DNA of 64,000 bases from Strongylocentrotus purpuratus (lineage: Eukaryota > Echinodermata > Echinoidea > Camarodonta > Strongylocentrotidae): the NCBI RefSeq assembly GCF_000002235.5, contig NW_022145611.1, positions 11,062,342 through 11,126,341 on the forward strand, given 5' to 3'. The translations under genes were made by a program, and so were the position numbers. Positions 46,440 to 58,785 of this stretch are shown here, piece after piece. Position 1 is the stretch's first letter. Each line of letters begins with the position of its first letter. The notes under the pieces are model-generated. The model was not told the origin of the DNA. It saw only the letters and a program-made list of their open reading frames with translations, and ran no database searches.

Positions 46440-47440
46440 TTTAGAAATTGGGATAGATCCGGCGAAATTGAAGATAGAAAGTAAGATTTCTCTGGAACTC
46501 AGGTACCTATACCTCTCTTCTGGTCGACTTGCTTTTAAGGAGTGGCAAGGGTGGAGTGCTGACAAAGAGTACTATTCAGCGAAGAGTGATAACTCCCGAC
46601 ATAAAGCACGTGACCATAATTATGCTAGGAATGGTGTTGTTGTTATTTAAGTTTTAACGACGAGCATAATCCGTAGTGAATTTTTACGCCGAAGAAAGAA
46701 ATCAAGGCTATAGTATTTATCAAGACGTTTTTTCTTCTTCTTTTTGTTGTAATTGTTGATTTTTAGCTTTAAAGATCAGTATTAAATCGTTTTCTATGCC
46801 GAATGGGATGGGTTGCTCAATCTGAGGGCTCTTATGTGTTCATTAAGAGTTCTGCCAGTTTCCCCAACATATGAATTGTTACAATCTGTGCACGTAATCT
46901 TGTACACAATACCTGTCTTTTCCTCTCTTGGGGTTTCGTCTTTTGGGTGGACAATTATGGATTAAGAGGATTAAGCCATCACTTAACAGGGACTCTGTGC
47001 ACCTATTGTCACCGAAAAGACAATTAAATATAACCTGTGATCAATATAGACTGGAGACAGATTATACTGTTGCGCATTGCGACATTATAGATGCGAACCG
47101 GTGAATGAAACTGATTTTCTGAATAGATAGAGCTATTAATCAAAGTTTGGTGAAGCATCAAGCCAATCTAGAAAATCTTCTCTCAAAAGATTGAAGAAAG
47201 AAAGTAAAATTTCTCTGGATCTCAAGTACCGATACCTCTCTTCTGGTCGACTGGCTTTTAAGGAGTGGCAAGTGTGGAGTGCTGACAAAGAGTCTTATTC
47301 AGAAAAGATCGATAACTCCCGAAATAAAGCACGTGACCATATGCTAGGAATGTTGTTGTTGATTTTAGTTTTAACGACGAGTAAGCATGTACTTCCATGG
47401 TATAAGCATGGAGATATATATATATATATATCTCCATGGT
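46440..47440. repeat. Partial tandem duplication of the gene B 5' flank
   Basis: 46470-46690 and 47190-47400 are similar copies (share tacctctcttctggtcgact and gagtgctgacaaagag). Between them, 47035-47185 repeats the segment found at 48145-48310. Unit A has a single copy. Both B copies keep a plus-strand open frame, but copy A does not, so it is not considered coding. The second copy lacks the ATG-donor segment. Confidence 0.8.
47407..47438. repeat. Perfect palindrome with (TA)n centre
   Basis: catggagata, a TA run and tatctccatg form a 32-base palindrome, inserted relative to unit A. Confidence 0.85.
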
Positions 47441-48589
47441 ATAAGTCTGTAGTAAATATTTACGCCAAAGAATGTGTGTGTGTGTGTGTAATCGGGTTTT
47501 TACAGACGTGTATCAAGCAGTCTCAGATATGATTATTTACGTCTAGGGACCGACCTCTAACGTCACCATCCAAAAGACGTGACTCAGTTTCGAACCTGCG
47601 TCCTCGTCGGCATCTGTTTGTAACTTCCATTGTTAGCTGGATTTCAGGCACACGCCACTCATTGTTGTTGTTGTTATTTTAGTTCTATTGACTTGTATCA
47701 TTCATTTATGAATAGTTACTCCCCGTTGTAGCTGTAGCATTTATCAAGACTTTTCCTTATTATTTCCTCTTTCTTTTGCTCGTTTAGTTTTAGTAAATAA
47801 TCGTGATATATTCCGGTCTAATAATAACGATAAAGATGCCAACAAAAAATTTGTGGGAAGTGCAAAAATAGTTCGCCACGTAATCATGGTAATACTCAGG
47901 GCATCTTTCCAGGGCTTTCAGAAGCATGGTTAGTGTACTTTTTAATATAATATTAAAGGGCGTTAACTTGATGAATTAGATCTAACAAGTTACCTGCATT
48001 TGTATGTTAAAAACATTTTTGAGAGAACAATGAGAAAAGGATGAGGAAATTTAGGAAGAGAGAGAGAGGGGAGAAGAGGTGCATGGTAGAGGAAAGACGG
48101 AGAGTAAATTAGTGGAATATAAATGTACACAAAAAGACAATTAAATATTCCCTATGATCAATCACAGACTGGAGACAGATCACTGTTGCGCATTGCGACA
48201 TATCATTACGCCACTGGTGAATGAAACTGATTTTCTGAATGGATAGATCTATTAATCAAAGTTGGTGAAGCATAATATAAAGCCAATCTAGAAAATCTTC
48301 TCTCTCAGATCGGTCCATCAAAGTTAGTAAACACCAATGAAGTAGGGTCTAACCAGGGAGGTGAAAGAAAGGAGTGGAAACTCTTGTAATTCATTCAAAC
48401 GCATTCGTGAGTTCTAAAGCGTAACAATGGGATGTGTAACATTCCACTTTGCTTTGAACTTCCATGCTCCGAACCGCGCTTCCACTGCTAGTGGAGGCTG
48501 TTAGGGATATTTTGGTGCAGATTCTTCTAAAAGCACCAAATTTGGCCCAGAGGCTGATTATACCATACTATTACGATTTCCGCCGGACG

Positions 48590-49110
48590 CCAAGAAGGGC
48601 GCACTCTGGGACTGCCATATTGGGCAAATCCAAAATGGCCGCCATCTGAATTAAAGGTCAAGCGTAGTTCCAAAAGAAAGCGCTTGTATGATAATAGTTT
48701 ATATATTCATAGGGTTTTGGGGGACAGAGAATCTGATTATGATGTTCTTTCATTAATTGTAGGTCTCCTTGGGGCTGCCTTACTGGTAATATTGGTCAAA
48801 TCCAAAATGGCCGCCATCTGAGTTACAGGTCAAGTGTAGTTATGAAAGGAAATGTGCTAGTATGATAAAAGGTTATATATTTGTAGGGTTTTCTGGGTCA
48901 GAGAATCTGATTATGATGTTCTTTCATCGATTTGAGGTCTCATTGGGGCTGCCATACTGGTCATATTGGCCAAAAAAAAATGGCCGCCATCCGAGTTAAA
49001 GGTCAAGCGTAGTTTCACTAAAGGAAAAGGACCAATATGATAAAAGTTGATGAATTCATGTGGTTTCCGGGGTCGGATAATCTGATTATGATGTTCTTTT
49101 AACAATAAGC
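48590..49110. repeat. Three tandem copies of a roughly 175-bp unit
   Basis: Each unit contains aaaatggccgccat, gttaaaggtcaagcgtagt-like sequence, tatgataaaag and atctgattatgatgttcttt. Unit A ends before this block. Confidence 0.85.
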
Positions 49111-49328
49111 GAGTTCGTAATTACACACTCCGCATGCGCCAAAATCGGGAACGAACTTTTACAAAGGTCACATGAACACAAAGAGAGCTGAGAGAGGAAC
49201 TGTAATTCGTTTGGCCTTTCCTTTGTGAATGATCACATCTGACACCAGGGGCGTCGCCAAAGGGGGGTGTGGGGGGTGCGACACCCCCCACCCGTCAGGA
49301 TATTGTCGGTAAAATTGCGCTGCCGTCG

Positions 49329-49640
49329 GGAAAAAAAAAGAAAAGGGGGAGGGAAAAAAAGAGAGGGAAAAAAAGAGAGGGAAAGGAAAAGAAAAGAAGA
49401 AAAAAAGGAAAAGAAAAGAAAGAAAGGAAAAGAAAGGAAAGAAAGGAAAAGAAAGGAAAGAAAAGAGAAAAAAGAAAGAGAAAAAAAGAAAAAGAGGAAG
49501 GAGAGGAAAGAAAGGAAAAGAAAGAAAAGAAAGAAAAGGAAAAAAAAAGAAGAAAAAAAAAGCGGGGGATGAAAGAGAGGGGAGGTAAGAGCCTGAGAGA
49601 GGAGGAGTGGGAGTAAAAGAGAGAGGGGGTTGTTGGGTGG
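49329..49640 (+). repeat. Long purine-only tract
   Basis: Nearly uninterrupted A/G (aaaagaaaggaaa units) for about 310 bases, capable of intramolecular triplex. The Lys/Glu/Arg and Phe/Ser/Pro frames are artefacts. Confidence 0.92.
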
Positions 49641-49984
49641 AGTCGTCTCGTCGAGGGAGCAAGAAAGACACGTGTAAATATGTTGCTATGTCGGGTCAGC
49701 TGTGTCGGTATTCTTGCCCGATCCTCGTGTACTATATCAATGCAGAAGTTTGAAGTCGGTGAGATGTATATTGTCGGTCGGCCAACAAGTTTTTTTTCCC
49801 TACGAACTGTGACTTTTTATCCGCTGTGACGACTTCGAGAGTGACTACAACTACAATACTGGTATTTTCTCGAAGTTTCACTTTCCCATAATATCAGCTT
49901 AAGAAATCAGAGGTTTAAAATTGTCGGGGAAATAGATTCAAATAAGGATTAAGAGTCAACAACGGTACGACGAATCGTCTTCGT

Positions 49985-52900
49985 TTCTCTATATTTTGAT
50001 GAAACGCCGAAAATTCCGCGCTTCGCGCGAGAGGGGAAAACTTCATTTAGACAAGTCGAGGACGGTACACGAATCGTCTTCTTTCTCTAATAATTTAATG
50101 AAACGTCAAAACTTCCTCCCGCGCTTCGCGCGGAAGGGGGAGAACTGAATTCTGATTCTCGGAACAGTACAACGAATCGTTTGCTTTCTCTCATAATTTA
50201 AGAAAACGTCAAAGCTTCCGCGCTTCGCGCAGGAGAAGGGAAACTGAATTCAGACCAATTAGGAGTCGCGAACGGTGCAACGAATCGTCTACTTTCTCTA
50301 ATAACTGAAGGAAACGTCAAAACTTCCGCGCTTCGCGCTAAAGGGGTAAACTGAATTCAGACAATTAGGGCTAAAAATCGAAAACGGTACAACGAATCGT
50401 CTTCTTTCTCTAATAATTTAAGTAAACGTCAAAACTTCCGCGCTTCGCGCGGGAAAAGGGAAAATGAATTCAGACCAATTAGGAGTCGCAAACGGTACAA
50501 CGAATCGTCTGCTTTCTCTAATAATTTAAGGAAACGTCAAAACTTCCGCGCTTTGCGCGGGACGGGGAGAACTGAGTTCAGATAAGGATTAAGAGTCGAA
50601 AACGGTACAACGAATCGTTTGCTTTCTCTCATAATTTAAGGTAACGTCAAAGCTTCCGCGCAGAAACACGAAGTTGTAAACCACCCAGAGACGCCTAATA
50701 AATTGCGTTACTGATTAATTAATTATTTCATTACAAATCTTTATTCTCAGTTTTCTTAAGTAGATTATAACTGATTTTCTTTTAAAATTAAAGATATTTA
50801 TGGCGTATGTATTCAATACTGAATGAACGCCATTAAACTATTACCAACAACAACAACTTCCGCGCTTCGCGCGGGAGAAGGGAAACTGAATTCAGACCAT
50901 TTAGGAGTCGCGAACGGTACAACGAATCGTCTGCTTTCTCTAATAATTTAAGGAACGTCAAAACTTCCGCGCTTCGCGCTAAAGGGGGAAACTTAATTCA
51001 GACAATTAGGGCTTATTAAGAGTCGAGAACAGTACAACGAATCGTTTGCTTTTTCTCATAATTTAAGGAAACGTCAAAGCTTCCGCGTTTCGCACGGGAG
51101 GGGGAGAACTGAATTCAGATAAGGATTAAGAGTCGAGAACAGTACAACGACTCGTTTGCTTTCTCTCATAATTTAAGGAAACGTCAAAGCTTCCGCGTTT
51201 CGCACGGGAGGGGGAGAACTGAATTCACATAAGGATTAAGAATCGAAAACAGTACACCGAATCGTCTGCTTCATGAAACGTCAAAACTTCCTCGCTTCGC
51301 GCGGGAGAAGGGAAACTGAATTCAGACCAATTAGGAGTCACGAACGGTACAACGAATCGTCTGCTTTCTCTAATAATTTAAGGAAACGTCGAAACTTCCG
51401 CGCTTCGCGCGGGACGGGGAGAACTGAATTCAGATAAGGGATAAGAGTCGAAAACGGTACAACGAATCGTCTTCTTTCTCTAATAAGTTAAGGAAACGTC
51501 AAAACTTCCTCGCTTTGCGCGGGAGAAGGGAAACTGAATTCAGACCAATTAGGAGTCACGAACGGTACAACGAATCGTCTGCTTTCTCTAATAATTTAAG
51601 GAAACGTCGAAACTTCCGCGCTTCGCGCGGGACGGGGAGAACTGGATTCAGATAAGGATTAAGAGTCGGAAAAAATGCTTTCTCTCATAATTAAAGGTAA
51701 CGTCAAAACTTCCTCGCTTCGCGCGGGAGAAGGGAAACTGAATTCAGACCAATTAGGGCTTATTAAGAGTCGAGAACAGTACAACGACTCGTTTGCTTTC
51801 TCTCATAATTTAAGGAAACGTCAAAGCTTCCGCGTTTCGCACGGGAGGGGGAGAACTGAATTCACATAAGGATTAAGAATCGAGAACAGTACACCGAATC
51901 GTCTGCTTAATGAAACGTCAAAACTTCCTGGCTTCGCGCGGGAGAAGGGAAACTGAATTCAGACCAATTAGGAGTCACGAACGGTACAACGAATCGACTG
52001 CCTTCTCTAATAATTTAAGGAAACGTCGAAACTTCCGCGCTTCGCGCGGGACGGGGAGAACTGAATTCAGATAAGGGTTAAGAGTCGAAAACGGTACAAC
52101 GAATCGTCTTCTTTCTCTAATAAGTTAAGGAAACGTCAAAACTTCCTCGCTTTGCGCGGGAGAAGGGAAACTGAATTCAGACCAATTAGGAGTCACGAAC
52201 GGTACAACGAATCGTCTGCTTTCTCTAATAATTTAAGGAAACGTCAAAACTTCCGCGCTTTGCGCTAAAGGGGGAAACTGAATTCAGACAATTAGGGCTT
52301 ATTAAGAGTCGAGACTAGTACAACGACTCGTTTGCTTTCTCTCATAATTTAAGGAAACGTCAAAGCTTCCGCGTTTCACACGGGAGGGGGAGAACTGAAT
52401 TCAGATAAGGGTTAAGAGTCGAGAGCAGTACAACGAATCGTCTTCTTTCTATAATAATTTAATGAAACGCCAAAACTTCCGCGTTTCGCGCGGGAGGGGG
52501 AGAACTGAATTCACATAAGGGTTAAGAGTCGAAAACGGTACAACGAATCGTCTTCTTTCTCTAATAAGTTAAGGAAACGTCAAAACTTCCTCGCTTCGCG
52601 CGGGAGAAGGGAAACTGAATTCAGACCAATTAGGAGTCGCGAACGGTACAACGAATCGTCTGCTTTCTCTAATAATTTAAGAAAACGTCAAAACTTCCGC
52701 GCTTCGCGCTAAAGGGGGAAACTGAAAACAGACAATTAGGGCTTATTAAGAGTCGAGACCAGTACAACGACTCGTTTGCTTTCTCTCATAATTTAAGGAA
52801 ACGTCAAAGCTTCCGCGTTTCGCACGGGAGGGGGAGAACTGAATTCAGATAAGGGTTAAGAGTCGAAAACGGTACAACGAATCGTCTTCTTTCTCTAATA

Positions 52901-55900
52901 AGTTAAGGAAATGTCAAAACTTCCTCGCTTCGCGCGGGAGAAGGGAAACTGAATTCAGACCAATTAGGGCTTATTAAGAGTCGAGAACAGTACAACGACT
53001 CGTTTGCTTTCTCTCATAATTTAAGGAAACGTCAAAGCTTCCGCGTTTCGCACGGGTGGGGGAGAACTGAATTCACATAAGGATTAAGAATCGAGAACAG
53101 TACACCGAATCGTCTGCTTAATGAAACGTCAAAACTTCCTCGCTTCGCGCGGGAGAAGGGAAACTGAATTTAGACCAATTAGGAGTCACGAACGGTACAA
53201 CGAATCGTCTGCCTTCTCTAATAATTTAAGGAAACGTCGAAACTTCCGCGCTTCGCACGGGACGGGGAGAACTGAATTCAGATAAGGGTTAAGAGTCGAA
53301 AACGGTACAACGAATCGTCTTCTTTCTCTAATAAGTTAAGGAAACGTCAAAACTTCCTCGCTTTGCGCGGGAGAAGGGAAACTGAATTCAGACCAATTAG
53401 GAGTCACGAACGGTACAACGAATCGTCTGCTTTCTCTAATAATTTAAGGAAACGTCGAAACTTCCGCGCTTCGCGCGGGACGGGGAGAACTGAATTCAGA
53501 TAAGGATTAAGAGTCGGAGAAAATGCTTTCTCTCATAATAAAAGGTAACGTCAAAACGTCCGCGCTTCGCGCGGGAGAAGGGAAACTGAATTCAGACCAA
53601 TTAGGAGTTGCGAACGGTACAACGAATCGTCTGCTTTCTCTAATAATTTCAGAAAACGTCAAAACTTCCGCGCTACGCGCGGGAGAAGGGAAACTAAATT
53701 CAGACCAATTAGGAGTCGCGAACGGTACAACGAATCGTCTGCTTTCTCTAATAATTTAAGAAAACGTCAAAACTTCCGCGCTTCGCGCTAAAGGGGGAAA
53801 CTGAATTCAGACAATTAGGGCTTATTAAGAGTCGAGACCAGTACAACGACTTGTTTGCTTTCTCTCATAATTTAAGGAAACGTCAAAGCTTCCGCGTTTC
53901 GCACGGGAGGGGGAGAACTGAATTCAGATAAGGGTTAAGAGTCGAGAGCAGTACAACGAATCGTCTTCTTTCTATAATAATTTAATGAAACGCCAAAACT
54001 TCCGCGTTTCGCGCGGGAGGGGGAGAACTGAATTCAGATAAGGGTTAAGAGTCGAAAACGGTACAACGAATCGTCTTCTTTCTCTGATAAGTTAAGGAAA
54101 CGCCAAAACTTCCTCGCTTCGCGCGGGAGAAGGGAAACTGAATTCAGACCAATTAGGAGTCGCGAACGGTACAACGAATCGTCTGCTTTCTCTAATAATT
54201 TAAGGAAACGTCGAAACTTCCGCGCTTTGCGCGGGACGGGGAGAACTAAATTCAGATAAGGATTAAGAGTCGAAAAAAATACTTTCTCTCATAATTAAAG
54301 GTAATTCAAAGCTTCCGCGTTTCGCACGGGAGGGGGAGAACTGAATTCAGATAAGGGTTAAGAGTCGAGAGCAGTACAACGAATCGTCTTCTTTCTATAA
54401 TAATTTAATGAAACGCCAAAACTTCCGCGCTTCGCGCGGGAGGGGGAGAACTGAATTCACATAAGGATTAAGAATCGAGAACAGTACACCGAATCGTCTG
54501 CTTAATGAAACGTCAAAACTTCCTCGCTTCGCGCGGGAGAAGGGAAACTGAATTCAGACCAATTAGGAGTCACGAACGGTACAACGAATCGACTGCCTTC
54601 TCTAATAATTTAAGGAAACGTCGAAACTTCCGCGCTTCGCGCGGGACGGGGAGAACTGAATTCAGATAAGGGTTAAGAGTCGAAAACGGTACAACGAATC
54701 GTCTTCTTTCTCTAATAAGTTAAGGAAACGTCAAAACTTCCTCGCTTTGCGCGGGAGAAGGGAAACTGAATTCAGACCAATTAGGAGTCACGAACGGTAC
54801 AACGAATCGTCTGCTTTCTCTAATAATTTAAGGAAACGTCAAAACTTCCGCGCTTTGCGCTAAAGGGGGAAACTGAATTCAGACAATTAGGGCTTATTAA
54901 GAGTCGAGACCAGTACAACGACTCGTTTGCTTTCTCTCATAATTTAAGGAAACGTCAAAGCTTCCGCGTTTCGCACGGGAGGGGGAGAACTGAATTCAGA
55001 TAAGGGTTAAGAGTCGAGAGCAGTACAACGAATCGTCTTCTTTCTATAATAATTTAATGAAACGCCAAAACTTCCGCGTTTCGCGCGGGAGGGGGAGAAC
55101 TGAATTCACATAAGGGTTAAGAGTCGAAAACGGTACAACGAATCGTCTTCTTTCTCTAATAAGTTAAGGAAACGTCAAAACTTCCTCGCTTCGCGCGGGA
55201 GAAGGGAAACTGAATTCAGACCAATTAGGAGTCGCGAACGGTACAACGAATCGTCTGCTTTCTCTAATAATTTAAGAAAACGTCAAAACTTCCGCGCTTC
55301 GCGCTAAAGGGGGAAACTGAAAACAGACAATTAGGGCTTATTAAGAGTCGAGACCAGTACAACGACTCGTTTGCTTTCTCTCATAATTTAAGGAAACGTC
55401 AAAGCTTCCGCGTTTCGCACGGGAGGGGGAGAACTGAATTCAGATAAGGGTTAAGAGTCGAAAACGGTACAACGAATCGTCTTCTTTCTCTAATAAGTTA
55501 AGGAAATGTCAAAACTTCCTCGCTTCGCGCGGGAGAAGGGAAACTGAATTCAGACCAATTAGGGCTTATTAAGAGTCGAGAACAGTACAACGACTCGTTT
55601 GCTTTCTCTCATAATTTAAGGAAACGTCAAAGCTTCCGCGTTTCGCACGGGTGGGGGAGAACTGAATTCACATAAGGATTAAGAATCGAGAACAGTACAC
55701 CGAATCGTCTGCTTAATGAAACGTCAAAACTTCCTCGCTTCGCGCGGGAGAAGGGAAACTGAATTTAGACCAATTAGGAGTCACGAACGGTACAACGAAT
55801 CGTCTGCCTTCTCTAATAATTTAAGGAAACGTCGAAACTTCCGCGCTTCGCACGGGACGGGGAGAACTGAATTCAGATAAGGGTTAAGAGTCGAAAACGG

Positions 55901-58300
55901 TACAACGAATCGTCTTCTTTCTCTAATAAGTTAAGGAAACGTCAAAACTTCCTCGCTTTGCGCGGGAGAAGGGAAACTGAATTCAGACCAATTAGGAGTC
56001 ACGAACGGTACAACGAATCGTCTGCTTTCTCTAATAATTTAAGGAAACGTCGAAACTTCCGCGCTTCGCGCGGGACGGGGAGAACTGAATTCAGATAAGG
56101 ATTAAGAGTCGGAGAAAATGCTTTCTCTCATAATAAAAGGTAACGTCAAAACGTCCGCGCTTCGCGCGGGAGAAGGGAAACTAAATTCAGACCAATTAGG
56201 AGTCGCGAACGGTACAACGAATCGTCTGCTTTCTCTAATAATTTAAGAAAACGTCAAAACTTCCGCGCTTCGCGCTAAAGGGGGAAACTGAATTCAGACA
56301 ATTAGGGCTTATTAAGAGTTGAGACCAGTACAACGACTTGTTTGCTTTCTCTCATAATTTAAGGAAACGTCAAAGCTTCCGCGTTTCGCACGGGAGGGGG
56401 AGAACTGAATTCAGATAAGGGTTAAGAGTCGAGAGCAGTACAACGAATCGTCTTCTTTCTATAATAATTTAATGAAACGCCAAAACTTCCGCGTTTCGCG
56501 CGGGAGGGGGAGAACTGAATTCAGATAAGGGTTAAGAGTCGAAAACGGTACAACGAATCGTCTTCTTTCTCTGATAAGTTAAGGAAACGCCAAAACTTCC
56601 TCGCTTCGCGCGGGAGAAGGGAAACTGAATTCAGACCAATTAGGAGTCGCGAACGGTACAACGAATCGTCTGCTTTCTCTAATAATTTAAGGAAACGTCG
56701 AAACTTCCGCGCTTTGCGCGGGACGGGGAGAACTAAATTCAGATAAGGATTAAGAGTCGAAAAAAATACTTTCTCTCATAATTAAAGGTAATTCAAAGCT
56801 TCCGCGCTTCGCCCGGAAGAAGGGAAACTGAATTCAGACCAATTAGGAGTCGCGAACGGTACAACGAATCGTCTGCTTTCTCTAATAATTTAAGAAAATG
56901 TCAAAACTTCCGCGCTTCGCGCTAAAGGGGGAAACTGAATTCAGACAATTAGGGCTTATTAAGAGTCGAGAACAGTACAACGACTCGTTTGCTTTCTCTC
57001 ATAATTTAAGGAAACGTCAAAGCTTCCGCGTTTCGCACGGGAGGGGGAGAACTGAATTCAGATAAGGGTTAAGAGTCGAGAGCAGTACAACGAATCGTCT
57101 TCTTTCTATAATAATTTAATGAAACGCCAAAACTTCCGCGCGAACTGAATTCAGATAAGGATTAAGAATCGAGAACAGTACACCGAATCGTCTGCTTAAT
57201 GAAACGTCAAAACTTCCTTGCTTCGCGCGGGAGAAGGGAAACTGAATTCAGACCAATTAGGAGACACGAACGGTACAACGAATCGTCTGCTTTCTCTAAT
57301 AATTTAAGGAAACGTCGAAACTTCCGCGCTTCGCGCGGGTAAGGGAGAACTGAATTTAGATAAGGGTTAAGAGTCGAAAACGGTACAACGAATCGTCTTC
57401 TTTCTCTAATAAGTTAAGGAAACGTCAAAACTTCCTCGCTTTGCGCGGGAGAAGGGAAACTGAATTCAGACCAATTAGGAGTCACGAACGGTACAACGAA
57501 TCGTCTGCTTTCTCTAATAATTTAAGGAAACGTCGAAACTTCCGCGCTTCGCGCGGGACGGGGAGAACTGAATTCAGATAAGGATTAAGAGTCGGAAAAA
57601 ATGCTTTCTCTCATAATTAAAGGTAACGTCAAAGCTTCCGCGCTTCGCGCGGGAGAAGGGAAACTGAATTCAGACCAATTAGGAGTCGCGAACGGTACAA
57701 CGACTCGTCTGCTTTCTCTAATAATTTAAGAAAACGTCAAAACTTCCGCGCTTCGCGCTAAAGGGGGAGACTGAATTCAGACAATTAGGGCTTATTAAGA
57801 GTCGAGAACAGTACAACGACTCGTTTGCTTTCTTTCATAATTTAAGGAAACGTCAAAGCTTCCGCGTTTCGCACGGGAGGGGGAGAACTGAATTCATATA
57901 AGGGTTAAGAGTCGAGAGCAGTACAACGAATCGTCTTCTTTCTATAATAATTTAATGAAACGCCAAAACTTCCGCGCTTCGCGCGGGAGGGGGAGAACTG
58001 AATTCAGATAAGGATTAAGAATCGAGAACAGTACACCGAATCGTCTGCTTAATGAAACGTCAAAGCTTCCGTGCTTTGCGCGGGAGGAAAACTGAATTCA
58101 GACAAGGATTTACAGTCGAGAACGGTACAGCAAATCGTCTTCTTTTTCTAATAATGTAATGAAACTTCGCGCGGGAGGGGGGGGGGGAAACTTCATTCAG
58201 GCAAGGATTAACAGTCGAGAATGGTACAATAAATCGTCTTCTTTTCCTAATAATTTAAGGAAACGTCTAAGCTTCCGCGCTTCCCGCGATAGGCCTATCA
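49985..58300 (+). repeat. Satellite array, about 110-bp monomer (roughly 75 copies)
   Basis: Monomer landmarks in order: acggtacaacgaatcgtc, tttctctaataatttaag, gaaacgtcaaaacttc, the hairpin CCGCGCTTCGCGCGGG, then ctgaattcag and a gattaagagtcg-like or ccaattaggagtc-like joint. Spacing between successive gaattc words is mostly 108-110 (for example 51111, 51221, 51426, 51536). Variants alternate (cttcgcgctaaag, tttcgcacggg, tcctcgctttgcg), giving higher-order repeats; about 51925-54310 is repeated as about 54509-56800. Confidence 0.95.
50661..50856. mobile_element. 196-bp insertion within the satellite
   Basis: Non-satellite DNA starting cagaaacacg and ending accaacaacaacaa, bordered on both sides by cttccgcg (50653-50660 and 50857-50864). 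The (CAA)n end suggests a truncated retroelement tail. The 8-mer is also a satellite word, so the duplication is not fully independent evidence. Confidence 0.55.
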
Positions 58301-58785
58301 CCCAAATCCCCCTAATGAGCGCGCTTCGCGCGCTCTTTAAGTGATTCGCTTGCTCACTACCGCTCCTCCATAAAATAAGATCTTAGCTCCGCGCCTGCAT
58401 TAAAATATATAGCTATGATGCTGACTAAGTTGACGAAATAATTCATATATTTATATCATCGAGGAAAATGACCATTTGCGCAATCGCAAGTACTATAGAA
58501 AGTCCATAGGGAAACAATTCAGCCTTCGGGCCCGGGTTTATAGGGTTAAATTTGCAAATATTGGGACATTTAATTGTGTCGGTAATTGGTGGCTAGTTTT
58601 GTCGGTAATCGTTGGCCTCTACACCCCTCCACTGAAAAAGGTCTAGCGACGCCCCTGCTGACACATCAGTCACCGAAAATCATTTCTGAATGTCGGAATT
58701 GGTTCTTTATAGTAAACTTTACTTGGAAGCTGGTCATCGGTAAAGTATTATCGGCATTATCGTGATCCAAATCCCCAGGGACTCG

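Larger units (their letters stand above)
27628..48489. repeat. Segmental duplication unit B (second calmodulin-like gene)
   Basis: 27628-29450 and 30275-31800 align with unit C (60794 onward); 29460-36480 and 45060-48489 align with unit A. The private content includes the LTR retrotransposon, a 95-bp tandem duplication at 30656-30860 and a duplicated 5' flank at 46440-47440. Confidence 0.85.
49246..58657. mobile_element. Giant hAT-like non-autonomous element carrying a satellite array (9.4 kb)
   Basis: Left end CAGGGGCGTCGCCA and right end TAGCGACGCCCCTG are inverted repeats matching 13 of 14 positions. The 7-mer ctgacac directly flanks both ends (49239-49245 and 58658-58664). Subterminal ttgtcggtaa-like words occur at both ends. 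No transposase. The body is a purine tract (49329-49640), about 300 bp of unique sequence and the satellite. The short TIRs and TSD support mobility as one block; the alternative is a small MITE whose inside expanded after insertion. Confidence 0.7.

Noticed and set aside
46468..47532. Small plus-strand proteins (60 and 113 aa, MKIESKISLELRYLYLSSG-like)
   Set aside because: The frame is open in the two gene B flank copies but broken by a stop and shift in unit A (about 16985-17090); it overlaps the inferred 5' region of a minus-strand gene.
49168..49671. 167-aa Phe/Ser/Pro frame and 101-115-aa Lys/Glu frames
   Set aside because: Products of the purine-only tract inside the giant element.
51675..53759. 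Satellite-derived frames of 64-78 aa
   Set aside because: Repeat the monomer in translation; no start context or conserved frame across monomers.
49985..58300. CRISPR-like repeat with palindromic core
   Set aside because: Monomers are contiguous with no unique spacers, no cas genes, and the DNA is eukaryotic.
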